From: Phallus indusiatus
Lineage: Eukaryota > Basidiomycota > Agaricomycetes > Phallales > Phallaceae
Direction: 5' to 3'
Assembly: GCA_027605045.1 (NCBI GenBank)
Contig: JAQFWX010000019.1
Location: 682,001 to 746,000 of the forward strand
DNA length: 64,000 bases
The notes beneath the pieces were generated by a model. It was not told the DNA's origin. It did not search any database and saw nothing but the letters and a program-made list of their open reading frames with translations. Position 1 is the first letter of the stretch. Every line of letters begins with the position of its first letter. This document shows positions 33,608 through 45,657 of this stretch, piece by piece. The position numbers and the translations under genes are program-made.

Positions 33608-34883
33608 ATGTCCAAGACAGTCAAGGATCTCACTGCTGGAACAGCTGGTGGCATTTTACAAGTGATTTTCCCGTTTCAATGTTACGAAGTGGTAAGTAGT
33701 TACAACTGACGAGGATTATTGCTAGGTATTGGTTGGGCAACCTTTTGATATTGTGAAAGTTGTACGTTTTTTTTTTTCAGACAATCCAGTATCAAACTCT
33801 GTTTCTCACGTTTAAGTACATAGCGCATGCAAACAGCGCCGAAAGGGACATATTCTGGCATGGTTCAATGTGCGACTGGCATTTTGACTAACGAGGGTCC
33901 TCTGGCTTTCTACAAGGCATGCGTGTCGCTGTGAGAGCATCCGTATTGACTTCATACTAATCTTATTTCCCAGGGCACACTTTCTCCACTACTGGGCATA
34001 GGAGTCTGCGTTTCAATCCAGTTTGCTGTTCTTGAGTCATCGAAACGATATTTTGCCGCCCAAAATCTTAAGCATGGGTTAGGCGGACCTGACGGCAAAG
34101 AGTTCAGTGGAGGCCAGTTGGTCGTAGCAGGTGCCCTTGCAGGTATTGCCAATGGTGTCGTTTCCGGTCCCGTTGAGCACATTCGTATTCGTAAGTCTAG
34201 TGAAGTCGAGAATAGAATATTTTCAATCTCACCATCCCATCCCAGGATTACAAACTCAGCCATCCGTTAATCCCCCTTATGCGGGACCTTGGGATGCTGT
34301 TCGAAAAATCACCGGTCAACATGGTATCGCGGGTTTATTCAAAGGACAGACAGCTACCTTCTCCCGAGAAGCAATTGGTTATGGGGCTTATTTCTGGGCG
34401 TATGAAGCTCTTATGAGACGAGAGATGAAACGAACTGGAAAATCTCGAGATGAGATACCTGCCACAAAAACAGTGCTGTTTGGAGCTGCCGCGGGATACG
34501 CCGTAAGTTCTTGTTGTCCCATTTACCGAGTTTTATTAGATGTGTTTACATTTTTTTTCTTTCTTTCTTTCTTTCTCAGTTATGGGCATGTATATATCCT
34601 ATAGACGTCATAAAATCCAGGATGCAAACCGATGGGTTTACACCCGAAACTGGACGCAAATACAAAAATACCTTGGACTGTATTCGAACGGTTCTGAGAA
34701 CCGAAGGAGGTTCCGCATTCAGTAGAGGATTGGCACCCACCCTTATTCGGTATATACTTTCTCGTAGTGTCGTTTTTTTCCATTTGAACTAATTCTCGCA
34801 TAAGTTCGCCTTTCGCAAATGGGGCCACATTTTTAGGGTTTGAGTTAGCAAGCCGATGGTTATATGCCGGATCTGAACATTGA
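33608..34883 (+). CDS. YMC1: Mitochondrial carrier, YMC1/YMC2 type
   Basis: A mitochondrial solute carrier of about 300 residues. The start at 33608 gives MSKTVKDLTAGTAGGI, followed by the first signature QPFDIVKVRMQT, GTLSPLLGIGVCVSIQF, second repeat SGPVEHIRIR, third repeat IYPIDVIKSRMQTDGFTPET, and the end SPFANGATFLGFELASR with a TGA at 34881. Three ~100-residue repeats with PxD/ExxK/R signatures and six membrane helices are accounted for over about six exons. The order and wording match yeast Ymc1/Ymc2 (VKDLLAGTAGG, PANGATF) more than the carnitine or ornithine carriers. The yeast proteins are linked to mitochondrial glycine/glutamate handling. Complete. Confidence 0.88.
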
Positions 34884-35274
34884 GCGAGGTTTTCGACATT
34901 TTGAACACTTTCTTGCATGCACGTTTAGGTTTACTTGTTGTCACTGCTTTCATTAGAATATTCCTTCGCTAAATTACCCACAATACATTTAATGAAAAGT
35001 GCACAAGACAAGATCGACCTAATGCAAGCTGTCAACGCATTATATCTCCCAGTAGCGAAAGACCAAGAGTTTCGGCGCAGTACCACAGGTTTCAAATCAA
35101 TAGGATAAGCGAAAGTGAACATATATAAACATAGCCGGCTTGTATCGATTTATGTGGTAGGTGGCTTTGACCACACATTTTTGAATGCTTTTTTTGTCCG
35201 ATTAGCTATGGTGTGAAAGACTTGACGCTGTGTACATTAATATGACTTAGCACATCGCCTCATGATAATTAAAT
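34884..35274. other. Convergent intergenic region
   Basis: About 390 bases between the stops of the carrier (plus) and the DUF6535 gene (minus). No gene or repeat is seen. AT-rich 3' flanks. Confidence 0.5.
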
Positions 35275-38200
35275 CTAAAAAAATACCTCATTCGGACTTG
35301 ATACCTGGGCGCGCTCTTCATCATCATAATCCTTGTCCAGCATTGCACTTGAGGGTGTAGATACTTCCTGGGTCTGACCTATGATTTGTTCAAACACCAG
35401 CAAAGACGCCTGCAACCGAAAATCAAGTCTTGTATCTTTGTGCCAGTGAAGTTCCAAATCACGGGAGGACGAGTCTTTCGGGTCGTCGAGTCGTCCTCGA
35501 CCATTCATGGCAGTAAACAACTCATCCAACTTCTCCCTATCAAGCTTCGATTTTACAAGAAGGAAAAATTGTTTGGGATCCTGTTCGGATATCAAGAGCA
35601 GTTTCCATACTTGGACGAGCACGGAGGAGTTGTAAATGACGGTGAACAAAGGCATCTTCACAGACTTCAGGAAATCCATTAAAAGTGGATACATTATGTC
35701 TCCGTCCCGTTTTCTCCCAGCGCGACAATTCATGTTTCGAAGACATGTTGATAACCTCGACGGGGCCTCGGGGTCGTTCGAGAGGATTGTAAATAGGTGG
35801 TGGCGGTTCTGCGACAAGAGCAAGACTGTGAAAATGGGAGACGTAAATTCTGACAAGTATCGGTCGAGATCTCGCGAACACCATTGATATATGAAAGAGA
35901 GCTCGTGATAATCCGTAAAAGGAAAGCAGACAGCATTTTCGGCGCTGATACAGCCCATACACCTTACTGCCCCATTCCTGGCACCATATGCCATAGATTC
36001 GGACCAGAATGAGTCCGTGAAGAGAACCTCCTTAAGAAAAGTGACTCGGTGGTCGCGTGTCTGTATAATGCTACTGATGGAAAAGGAGTCAAACAGATGA
36101 AACAAACATATCTGTCTCTCTGCTTTGTCAGGGATGACTGAATCAACGGAGGTAAGTTGACGGTAGACGGTGATAAAGAGGAGATAGCTTGTTTCACGAG
36201 ATTTGGCTTCTGAGGAGAAGTCAGGATCGCCAAGCTTGAAGTAGTCAAACAGGTACACAAATCTCCACCATCCCAGCTCCGGACCACTGAAGTGTACTAA
36301 CCCCGCGTTATGTATGAGTTCGCGAGTGGGATCAAATATCCCATAAAAGAGAAAAATCAATCCATGCTTGAGTATATGCGCGACCATTTTATGATCCCGG
36401 GATATCCGTTTTAGGAGATAACACCACATGGCTAGCGGGAGCTTGACAGAATCCAAGTCGGTGATTAAACGACTAAATGAATTCGGATCATCGTAAGCCG
36501 GGAAGCCACCTTTATCAATTTGAAGATAGCTTTTATATTCTGCTTCCTCTAGAGTGCTTTCGACGAGATGATCAGGGATTGACTGGAGTAGGTGCCAATA
36601 ACCTCCATAACGGACATCCCCAGAAAGGAGATCCAGACAAAGTCCATGACGCAAATCTAGGATATCCGTTTTGCTGACATCAAGAGTATTGGAGAGTGAC
36701 CAAATCTTCTCGTATTCAAACTGTCCGCCGATAGTCGGGTTGACAGCTACAGACCGAGTAATAATCCGACGAACACTTCTATCAGACGAGGCCGTGTAAA
36801 GCCAATTAACCGCCTGGGAATCGAGAACAGTCGTATTTGAGACAGCTTGCTTTATATTCTCTTCTCTCCACTTTGAGAATTTCGGGAAATTAGCTGAGAA
36901 TATTCTGGGCCGATGTCTTCTAAGACCGCGGCGCACGTCACCGGCCGACTGCGAGATGAACATGAAAAGATGCTGGAAGAGGCCCAGGGTGTAATGAACG
37001 AGATGCAAAATCGTACTCTGAGCTCGGAAATCCACTATGTTCCAAATATCCCGAAAACTTTTATTCAAGATCGTGGTAATCCAACGAAAACACTCTCGCA
37101 GAACGAAAAAAAGGATTCCGGCGTAAATCGTCGACGAGGTGGTATATGGACATTCCGGGTACCGAATGGGCAATATCACGGAGGCAAAATATAGAATAAA
37201 AGTGATGCTCGTGATCACGAAAATGGTCCAGGCGATGCGAGAATCCAGTGGAAACAATAGTATAATGATGCCGATGAGAAACAGACCAACAGCAGTGTAA
37301 AGGAGGATGGGGAGGAGATCGATGATGGCTGCTACATTCCATTGTTCAAAACCGTTGAACCGCAACTGCCTGGCCCTCACTTTTTGATTTGCGGTTCCAG
37401 AGATTGAAGCCAAGTAATAGTACAACCATTGTTTCGCGAGAACTGCGAACAGCGCGGTAGATAATGTGATTGCCAGACTGGTATACCATAAGCCGTTCAC
37501 CAAAGATGCGTTCGTTGACGGTGTGAATGGCGAAGTAGGGGTTATAGTTGAGCTGGGAACATTATTTATCGGTATCCCGTTGAGATGTGCCCGTAGTATT
37601 TGGACGGTTTCGAATAGTAAAGATGCAGTGACTTGTGTACTATTTTGTTGGAGGTTTTGAGAAGCTTGTGAAATAAAGTTTGTTATAACACCGGAGAAGA
37701 GACCAGCCTGACATATCAACGTTCAACAATCAGCTTTAGTTTATCGTAATTGCAAATAAAAATGGTTTAGTTACGAAGACCAGCAACACATCTACTGTGT
37801 CTTTCCATCCTTCTACTCTCTCACGATCAAATGCCTCGGCCTCATCAAGGTAAGTCAACCAAACGCGAGCGTTTGGGGCTGTCTCTTCTCCAAATCGATC
37901 TCGTGGATATTTCTGCTCGTAGTCATATCGATTATTCGCTATTGTGAAATGTCAAAAAAAAGGGTCGATCAATTGGAATTGCACCACTCACTTCCACCTT
38001 CGGGGGTTCCTAATCCTTTATTCAACCCGAAAAGCTTCTTTCGTCCTGGCATGTTTCGTCGTGTATGGGAATGATTCGGACTAGACGTTACCAGACCTGT
38101 ATTAGGGTTGGGTGCAGCCTCTGAAAGTAAATGGGTCAGCGAGATATATTTCATCGACTCCCAAAAAAGGGGGGGAAACTGACCAAGGAAGTCTCGGAAG

Positions 38201-38532
38201 AGATCTACCAACTTTTCTATGGACTCGTCGCGGGAATGTTCATCGTTCATTGGCATAGCGCCAGCCCGACTCGGAGAGTGTTTGCTTTTCTCCTCGTTGA
38301 AGGAAGGTGGTTTCTGTGATGACCTAAAACTATCGGCAATGGGCGCATTGGTTCCTTCACGTTGGTCGTAATTGCCTGAACAATTATTATCATGCACATA
38401 CGGAACGTGCTGTGAAAGCTTATCCGATCTGACACTTTCAAAAATTTTGCCGTCTTGCCCCAAATCGTTCCAATGGTCAATATTGTCAACAGCAGACACT
38501 TCTACGCCGTTCAGACTAGCCGTTTGGGACAT
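35275..38532 (-). CDS. Large DUF6535 membrane-domain protein
   Basis: A protein of about 1000 residues in four exons. Exon 1 begins at 38532 (MSQTASLNGVEVSAVDN), a polar region ending SIEKLVDLFRDFLG. Exon 2 adds MPGRKKLFGLNKGLG. Exon 3 (about 37775-37940) holds RVWLTYLDEAEAFDRERVEG and WKDTVDVLLVF. Exon 4 continues AGLFSGVITNFISQASQNLQ in the DUF6535 pattern, with four hydrophobic segments (e.g. LYYYLASIS context, LLPILLYTAVGLFLIGIIIL, IFVITSITFILYFASVILP). The last ~600 residues are a long soluble helical region with no recognised domain, ending at 35275. DUF6535 proteins are multiplied in Agaricomycetes and of unknown function; the long C-terminal part is often variable between paralogues. 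Confidence 0.88.
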
Positions 38533-39019
38533 ACTGCTACTAGTAGGAGAAAAAGATGGCGCTTGGGATATGATTTTATGTTGAGGGAATGGGATACTAA
38601 TAGGGCTGCCAAAAAATGACTTATCCGGTACCGGCTGTCCATTGCCTCATGCATCATCATGGTAAAAAAAAGTAGATGACAACTTCGCGTGAAGATGGGG
38701 TGTTTCGGAGCTTGAATTTTAACACTGGCAGTCAATCCGATTGGGGGAAGAACTTTTTCATTCCAGCCATTATTGAGCCGTTATCAATTTATTAGCAATT
38801 TCAAAAAAGAGGTGCGTAACAGCATTTTCTTTTTTAAAAAAGGGTTTATTCATCTCACGTAGACTGACATGTCGGCTGTTTATGGATGATTAGGTTCAAA
38901 CACTTCAAAGCAAAACTATAGTCTATAGCCTATAGCTAGCGCGCGCGCTCTACAAAGAATTCAAATTCGCGGCGTAGGCAGTTTCCGGCCTGCTACTTTG
39001 AGCGTCCACAGGAATTTGC
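38533..39019. other. Upstream region of the DUF6535 gene
   Basis: About 490 bases without a supported gene. A short repetitive stretch CTATAGTCTATAGCCTATAG at about 38917-38936 is followed by GCGCGCGCGC. Presumably includes the DUF6535 promoter. Confidence 0.4.
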
Positions 39020-39184
39020 TTCTTACAGCATAGCATCGACTTCTTCAATCTCGTTTATTTCGCTATCTTCGTCTAATTCTGATAGGGAATCATCATCGAC
39101 ACGTTTAATGAGAGATAATCGTTTGCGCTTGTAGCAATTACGTCCCCAGGCCGAAGCACCATAACCTTCATCAGGGAACAGGTG

Positions 39185-39320
39185 GTGTGCTACGTCGCGC
39201 TACGTAGGCTACATAGCGCGTGTAGCCGCGTAGGACATTCCGATGCTTCATAATTCGACGTAGTTGGCCCGGCCAATTTCGTAGAGCTATGTAGCTCTAC
39301 GAAATGCGTTTCCTGCGCTG
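39185..39320. repeat. Cluster of small TACGTAG/AGCTCTACG palindromes
   Basis: A short tract packed with CTACGTAG, GCGCTACGTAGG and an inverted pair TTTCGTAGAGCTA / TAGCTCTACGAAA. It sits at the junction of the pseudogene piece and the unrelated insert, so it may be one end of an inserted element. No clean TIR or target duplication was found. Confidence 0.45.
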
Positions 39321-40510
39321 TAGTCGCAACCTTTATCCGTCACTGCCGTTGTTCTTCTGTATTTATTCCTTCCAATGTAGAATCCGTAGAAATGTTTTTA
39401 TTAACTATATTGACTCTTTTCCCTTTACACATTTGATTTTTGTGAACTTCGAGTTTATTGAATATAAATAGTCAGTACAACTTGAAAGTTCATCTACAAT
39501 TTCTAACTCTAACGTTCATGGAGTGATTCCTACTACATAATATGGTACTTAGAAATTCAAAACCGAGTCCGAGTGATAGTTAAGGGGGAAAAAGAGATAG
39601 ATGGAAAAGCAGGAGTACGAACCTTTATATAGACAATCCCGTTAGCAGGCGCCCGTGGAGCCGTGGAGCAGCAACGCACCAATCATCGTGCTCAGTTGCT
39701 CCACCTCAGGCGTCTTAAACGTCACTGTGTGAAGCGTTGGAAAACGGGGAAGACGAGGACGAAGACGGGGGCGAAGACGAAGATGAAAATGTGGACGAAG
39801 ACGAAGAGAACAATCACAGGGAAGCACGAAATCTGCTCTTGCCTATCTTCTGTCTACTTTTTGTTCAACTTCCGCCAAGCACTTGCGACTATTTAGATCT
39901 CTGGCCAGTGAAGTCATTGAAGATTCTGCTGCTGATGTGGCTGGAGAATGTCATAGATAGCAGATAGCGAAGTTGACCGTGACTCAGATGTAGATTTAGC
40001 ACCATGTGGATAACCAGAAAATACCTAAAGGTTTGTACTCACCTTGAGAACACAAATCTCTACATATTTTACGACGAACTACATTTTGCTACATTGCCCA
40101 ACGGCCTAACTGTGGAGCATTACACGATTCCGGTGAAATTACGTGGGCTTCATAGATGTTAGTATCAAGCGCTAATTTTGTAGGTGTGTGTAAATTTGCT
40201 CCAATTACGAGCGCCGGAACCGGTTCCCTGATGTTCTGCTCTCCTTCCTCAATTTCCATTTCGAAAATTCCATCCAAACGAGAGGGGACATTGACATTTG
40301 TAACGCTCATGTAGCGAAAGGAGTGGCCTCATGACATCGGCCTGGTTTAACGTTACCGTTTTCTCTATCTCGTTTTTCTTGCTAGCTTGGGCTAATTCAT
40401 CTGAGAGAGAACGTTCATCGGCACTTGAGCTTACAGTACCAACATACAGGGACGGTAGCAACATTGAATTAACCCGGTTCATCGTCACCAGGATCTCTTC
40501 GCCTTCCTTT

Positions 40511-41175
40511 CTTATGTGATTCTTGTGTGTGTGTGTGTGTGGATCCTATGAGTCTCGAAGGGCCTGGCCCTATGTTTTGAGACTTTTCCTCCTTCGTGTT
40601 CTTCTTTGCCGCTTAGGTCTCTGTGTTTTGTCCTGATAGCCTGAAAAGTCTGTCGTCTCCGTCTATTTCTTCTTCTTGCTTGTTTCTCGTTGGCGGTTCT
40701 CCGGGTTATGATTATGAGTGTGGCCATTACATCGCGTTTGGGTTCCTCTTCCTCTTCGAGTTCTTGCCCCGGTTGGTTGTCTTGGGTTCGTCAAAGGTTC
40801 CGTATGGTGTTTCGAATCGTTTCGTTTTGTTGACGAATTCGAAGAGGTACTTCATCGCTTTTGGGCTTGCTAGAAGTGTCTTCTTAGAGATGATGTGCTG
40901 CCGATAATATTGCTGCATCTTGAGGCGGTGCCTGTCGTGTCTCGGGCATTTCATCAAGTAGTGTGACACGTCTTCTCTTTCTAGCTCGCATGCTTGGCAT
41001 AGTGGTGATTCCGCCTTTCCTATCTTGTACAGGAAATGGTTTAACGGTATGTGGCCTGTTCTTAACTGCATTAGTATGGACGTATTGCGACGTGGGAACT
41101 TATTGGTTAATTTCAGAAAGCTTGTGCCTGGTAGCGCGTTGTCTATTTCTCTCATGCGCGCCTTATGTGATTCTT
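40511..41175 (-). mobile_element. 5'-truncated LINE (non-LTR retrotransposon) with target duplication
   Basis: The insert 40525-41161 is flanked by the identical 14-mer CTTATGTGATTCTT at 40511-40524 and 41162-41175. Its minus strand encodes the end of a LINE ORF2: LMQLRTGHIPLNHFLYKIGK, SPLCQACELEREDVSHYLMK + CPRH (the C-x2-C-x8-H-x4-C knuckle that follows the reverse transcriptase/RNase H part of many fungal LINEs), then a basic tail stopping at 40727. After about 200 bases of 3' UTR it ends in a (CA)n tail next to the target duplication. Only the 3' ~640 bases are present, typical of 5' truncation on insertion. Confidence 0.9.
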
Positions 41176-41700
41176 ATTACACTTATTACACTTGCAGTCC
41201 CAGCTCGAACCATCGACATCTAAATCACCCACATCATTCGGAAGCGGTACCATACATGTCGTACAGCTCAAGGCCTCTTCCTCCTCCTCCTCCTCTTCAT
41301 CTTCTTCATTCTCCTTCCCTCCCACCCCCTTATCTTTGACCTCCTTTTTGTGAACTTCAGATTTTCAAGGAGTTGGAGTCGTCATCGATACCTGTAGCTC
41401 CTTCGGCCTAGGGAGATCGCAACATGGGGTCACTCTGATAATCGTAGTGTCCTATCCTCATCGGGATCGTTGGAGTGATAATCGTTGGTCTGGCTCGGTG
41501 CCACCTTCATCTTTTCGTTTTCGTTGATCCACCATTTTCATACACGTCCAAAGAGGAATCATCGTAGGGATTGCGACAGGAATCGTTACTTGTGAGGATC
41601 ACATCAAAGACTTTAGTTCCCGGATCTTCTCTTCTTCGTTCTTCTCGTTTATTTCGTCGGAGTCATTCACTAAAAACCCGTCGGTATCTATTAGTGATGT

Positions 41701-42214
41701 GACTCTCGTGACCTACCAAATTAGGTTGTACGGCGGCGACCGGAGCTTTTTTATTCACACCTACATGCCTCAGTACTGCAGTACTGTTCAACCAGGAAAA
41801 AAAACATTTGTCGTGTTACATGTCGCCATGCTTTATGCTTCATAACACCAAATGACTTTCAAAAAGTTTCACTTTGTGGAGCTGCCAGTGGCAGTCTTCA
41901 ATGCCCTCAGGACCACTTATAACGGAGATGATGTGGTTGTCTGCCAGTTGAATGACTCCGAGTTAAAGGGAGCCAGGCGTCTCCAGACGCCCTAGTGATA
42001 CATCATGTGCCTTTAGCATTTAATGTGTTGGGACTGATAGAAGTTCTGTGTCAACAACGACCAATTGGAATGCAAAAAAAAGAGCGAAGCAACATAGCTG
42101 TGAGTATGAATTGAGATATAGATGGAGCTCAAATCTTGTTCAAGACGCTCATTCTCAGCTTTTCACCCTCAATCCCAGTGCTCAGTGTCAGAACTGTTTA
42201 ACAGTATCTTCGTC
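41701..42214. other. Upstream region of the zinc-finger gene
   Basis: About 510 bases with no gene. Two small palindromes are visible: AGTACTGCAGTACT near 41773 and AGGCGTCTCCAGACGCCCT near 41976. Presumed promoter of the gene at 42215. Confidence 0.4.
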
Positions 42215-43502
42215 ATGGCTACTTCAAGTTCTTCTTCGAGTTCTGAGGGTATAATAGTTTCCGGTAATTTTGTAGTTTTTCATTCGACTCATCAATGATC
42301 TGGATTTTATCTCTAACGCACATCCCCCCATCTTGAAATCAGGAGAACTGCCATACGAGCATGCCGACAGCCTGAGGGTAGGTCAAGCTCCTGACACAAG
42401 AGAGCATTCACAGGTGCGCTCGTGATTACACAACGTTTTCGGTAAATCTAAAATAAAATCGACACTGACAGAGTGCGCCTGGTGAAGTAATATCATCAAA
42501 AAATCCTCCACAGAACAAAGATGATAAAGTCGACACGGAGATGTTGGACGACGTTTCAGTGCGGGATGGGTTGATCGAGAGTAGAATAGGATCATCGATT
42601 CGTGAAGCAAGTCTCTCTAACTGCTCAAGAATGTTTATGTTGATGTTAATTTAGACAGTCATCGACCACGTGGTGCCAGAGATACCACCGAGTCCACTCG
42701 GATATTCTATTGACCTTATCCCCATGGATGGTGATCCTGATGAGAGCGAGGCAAATGAAAACTTTAATACAGTCTTATCTGCTTGGTCGTACTCGGAATA
42801 TGAAGCAACCCCCTATGACATCCAAACCGGCGTGAACAATAGTTTTGACGCGAGTACCGTTCCCCTGCCAAGGGGTCATCCAGGTTATTATGACAATGTC
42901 AAAACCGGTGCAGGCACTGGACTCGACACGGATTCCGCCCACTATGCGCTAGATGAACATCCGCAGTTTCAAGCTACAAGCTCGAACAAGCCGGTATGCT
43001 ATATTATTCCTATTATTATTCTTTCTCCGAGTCTGATGCAAATGCATGAAAAAAAAACTAGGAGGCGCATGCCTACATGAATTTAACAATGTTATCTGTT
43101 GATCAATTCTGTGTACGAACTGATGATGAATATTGTTGTACTCTCCAAGGCTGCACGACATTACACCATGAGTCTGAAACACGCGAAAAAGTACTTGATC
43201 ACATCCAGCAGGAAATAAAGCAAAAACCTCATTCCTGTACATGGTAAATGATTTCATTTTCGATCAGAATAACACTTGACGCTTTCAAAAGTCTTCGGCG
43301 ATTTAAACGTAAGGCGGAATGTAGGCGACATGTAACAACAAAAAATGATGCACGTAGATTTCTTTGCGAATACTGGTAAATTTTTTGATCCTATGCTTCC
43401 GTGTAAACACCTGTTTAACCATCTTGTAGCGGTTGGGCCACGAGACGAAAGGATGCCCTAGATATGCATAAAAGAACTCGTCACGAAAAATTACTGAAGT
43501 AA
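42215..43502 (+). CDS. C2H2 zinc-finger protein (putative transcription factor)
   Basis: An exon chain of about 330 residues. Start at 42215 (MATSSSSSSSEGIIVSG), then GELPYEHADSLRVGQ, a polar exon with SKNPPQNKDDKVDTEMLDD, and a long acidic exon beginning LIDHVVPEIPPSPLGYSID and carrying MDGDPDESEANENFN. Then come FCVRTDDEYCCTLQGCTTLH, CLRRFKRKAECRRH, and a final canonical finger CEYCGWATRRKDALDMHKRT + RH (C-x2-C-x12-H-x4-H), ending EKLLK at 43502. The finger is split by an intron at about 43378. The middle finger is degenerate and lacks a clear second histidine. An acidic N-terminus plus C-terminal fingers suggests a transcriptional regulator. Its targets are unknown. Confidence 0.75.
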
Positions 43503-43867
43503 TCCATCCCGTCCTCGCAGGAGATCGACAGGCGAAACGATGTCGATGTTTTCAAAGAGCCCTTAGACGAGATAGAAATGGAGAAATATACTAGAATAGT
43601 AAATAAAAAGATTTAAATAAAAAGAAAAAAAATTATTCCACTGCCAGTGAGCTCAAAAAACTGGTGGCTTAGCGGTTTTTCCCATTGAGACTTGGGGTTA
43701 AGATAGACGAAAATAGCAATTATTTGCATATTTTAAATTAATTATTTCCGGGTTGAAATACTAAAAAAAGATAGCAAGACTCTGTATGATGCTCTCATGG
43801 TGTGAACAATGATAAGTGTCCCAACTTTCATTTCGTTAACTAATACATAGGCAACTTTCAAGCAACC
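43503..43867. other. Convergent intergenic region
   Basis: About 365 AT-rich bases between the stops of the zinc-finger gene and the acidic orphan. No gene is seen. Confidence 0.5.
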
Positions 43868-45657
43868 TCACAGCATAGCATCTACTTCTTCAATGTCGTT
43901 CATTTCGCTATCTTCGTCTGATTCTGAGAGGAAATCATCATCCACGAGATGGTCATTTGCGCTTGTAGCATCGACCACGTCTGAATCCCATTGACACGGA
44001 GGCCGAGGCGCTATATATATCGAATCAGCCCAATCCACCGCTACTTCAGACTTCCGTTCTCCTTCCCCCACTTCCATTTCGAAATTTTCATCCAAACGAG
44101 AGGGGAGATCGACGCTTGTAACGCTCATGATCACGTGTATTGAAGGTGGTGCCATCGTCTTCAACTCTATCTCGTTTCCCTCGCTTTCTTGGTCCAATTC
44201 ACCTGATGGAGAACGGTCATCAGCACTTATAGTGCCTACATACGGGGATAATTGCAGTATCGAATCAACCCCGTAAAAAGTCATCAGGTTCTCTTTGCAT
44301 TCCTCCTTTATGTAGTTCCTATCCCATTTGCAGTCCCGGCTTACTAGTATATCATGGGCATTTGAACCACCCACTTCATTCGGAATCGGCACCATACAAC
44401 TCAACGTCATATTTTCCTCTTCCTCTTCCACCACCACCTCCACCTCTTCCTTCTTTTGGTGAACTTCAGTGTTTTCCGATAAATCAGAGTCGTCATTGGC
44501 ACTTGTAGCTCTTTCGACAGAGGCCGGTCGCACTGACATGGGGTCACTCTGATATCGTAATGTCCTCTCCTCCTCATCGTCGTCTTTGTGCACTTCGAAT
44601 TCACTAATTTCATATGGATCGGGGAAGTGGTATTGATTGGACCTACTCGGCGCCACCTCCATCTCTTCGTTTTTCCTAATCCAGGCATCTTCATACACTT
44701 GGAAGGAGGAATCGTCGGAGGGATTGTCACAAGAATCACTGGCATTTGTGAGCACCACATTTGAAGGCTGTAGCTCTTGGAGCTGCTTCCCTTCTAATTT
44801 GTTTTCCTTGTCGTAAATTCTTTCGACGCTTTGGTATGAGTTTGAAACAGAACTGGTAATCGGTTTGGGACTTGTAATTCGTATAGAGGGGAGTAACGAT
44901 GGTATCATCCCGGTCTGATCACACGCATTATCGTGCATTTTTCTATTCGCGAGATACCGTTTTGAGCAAGAGTTGTCGTCGGTACTTGTGGCGCCTACTT
45001 TGAATGGGAATGGTATCGTATCGATGTCGGTTTCATCCAGTGCTACATTTTCCACTCCTTCCTCTTCCTCTTCCTCTTCCTCTTCAAGTTCCCCTTCCTC
45101 TTCCTCTTCCTCCTTTTCTTCATCCTCTACCTCCCTTTCTTTTATTCTCTCCTTCTCCTCTGTTAACATCAGAATTGAATCAAGTACGTCGGCATATCGG
45201 GGTGAGTTCAACAAACAACCATCCATATTGTCTTGAATTCCTCCACCGAGACGACGTTTCACAAACTTCTCCCCTTGAACAAAAAACTGCAACCACATGT
45301 CATAATATTTATCAAAATACGCATAAAACGAGTAACCAGCGCGAGGGATGCTGGTGAAAGCTCTCATCAGTGTCGGATCGACCATGATCACCTCGCAAAT
45401 CTGCACGATAGCATCAATCAGGGCAATTCTGGGAAAAAAAGAAAGAAAGAAAGGAACGAATAAATTTGATTATCAATAGTGAAGGCAAAACATGAATCAT
45501 CATACCTGCCCGCTCGATACTCATTCTCAATAAAGTAAACCCGATCAATTTCGTCTGGGTTGGCGAGACAGTCTTCTAAGGCCGTTTCAAAACCGTGGAC
45601 CTTAATTCTGACTTCGTTGTTCACGGAATTACGTGGAAGAATCTTCATCCGAACCAT
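43868..45657 (-). CDS. Acidic orphan protein with poly-Glu tracts
   Basis: Two exons. Exon 1 (45657 to about 45506) reads MVRMKILPRNSVNNEVRIKV, then CLANPDEIDRVYFIENEYRA. After a 75-80 base intron with a TTTC-rich end, exon 2 continues IALIDAIVQICEVIMVDPTL and YSFYAYFDKYYDMWLQFFVQ, a possible small folded helical domain, followed by about 430 residues of disordered acidic sequence with two Glu runs (about 45057-45130 and 44405-44450) and a Ser/Asp-rich end EDSEMNDIEEVDAML. Total about 560 residues. I recognise no family. A decayed relative lies at 39020-41700, so it belongs to a small, young, locally duplicated family. Confidence 0.78.

Larger units (their letters stand above)
39020..41700 (-). 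pseudogene. Decayed paralogue of the acidic orphan gene at 43868-45657, in three pieces
   Basis: Three minus-strand segments align in order with the intact gene. 39020-39165 matches its 3' end (the EEVDAML terminus and the Asp/Ser/Glu run before it). About 40225-40510 matches the middle (SLYVGTVSSSADERSLSDEL against SPYVGTISADDRSPSGELDQ; PSRLD.FEMEIEEGE). 41176-41700 matches the region containing the second acidic run and MSVRPAS. Frames are broken repeatedly. The first two pieces are separated by about 1 kb of unrelated sequence, and the second and third by a LINE fragment at 40525-41161. No 5' exon counterpart (MVRMKILP) is seen. Confidence 0.78.

Noticed and set aside
38870..38960. CTATAG/GCGC repetitive stretch as a transposon end
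   Set aside because: No inverted partner and no target duplication within several kilobases.
44973..45357. Plus-strand Ser-rich and Leu/Pro-rich frames
   Set aside because: They are the antisense of the poly-Glu coding run of the acidic orphan.
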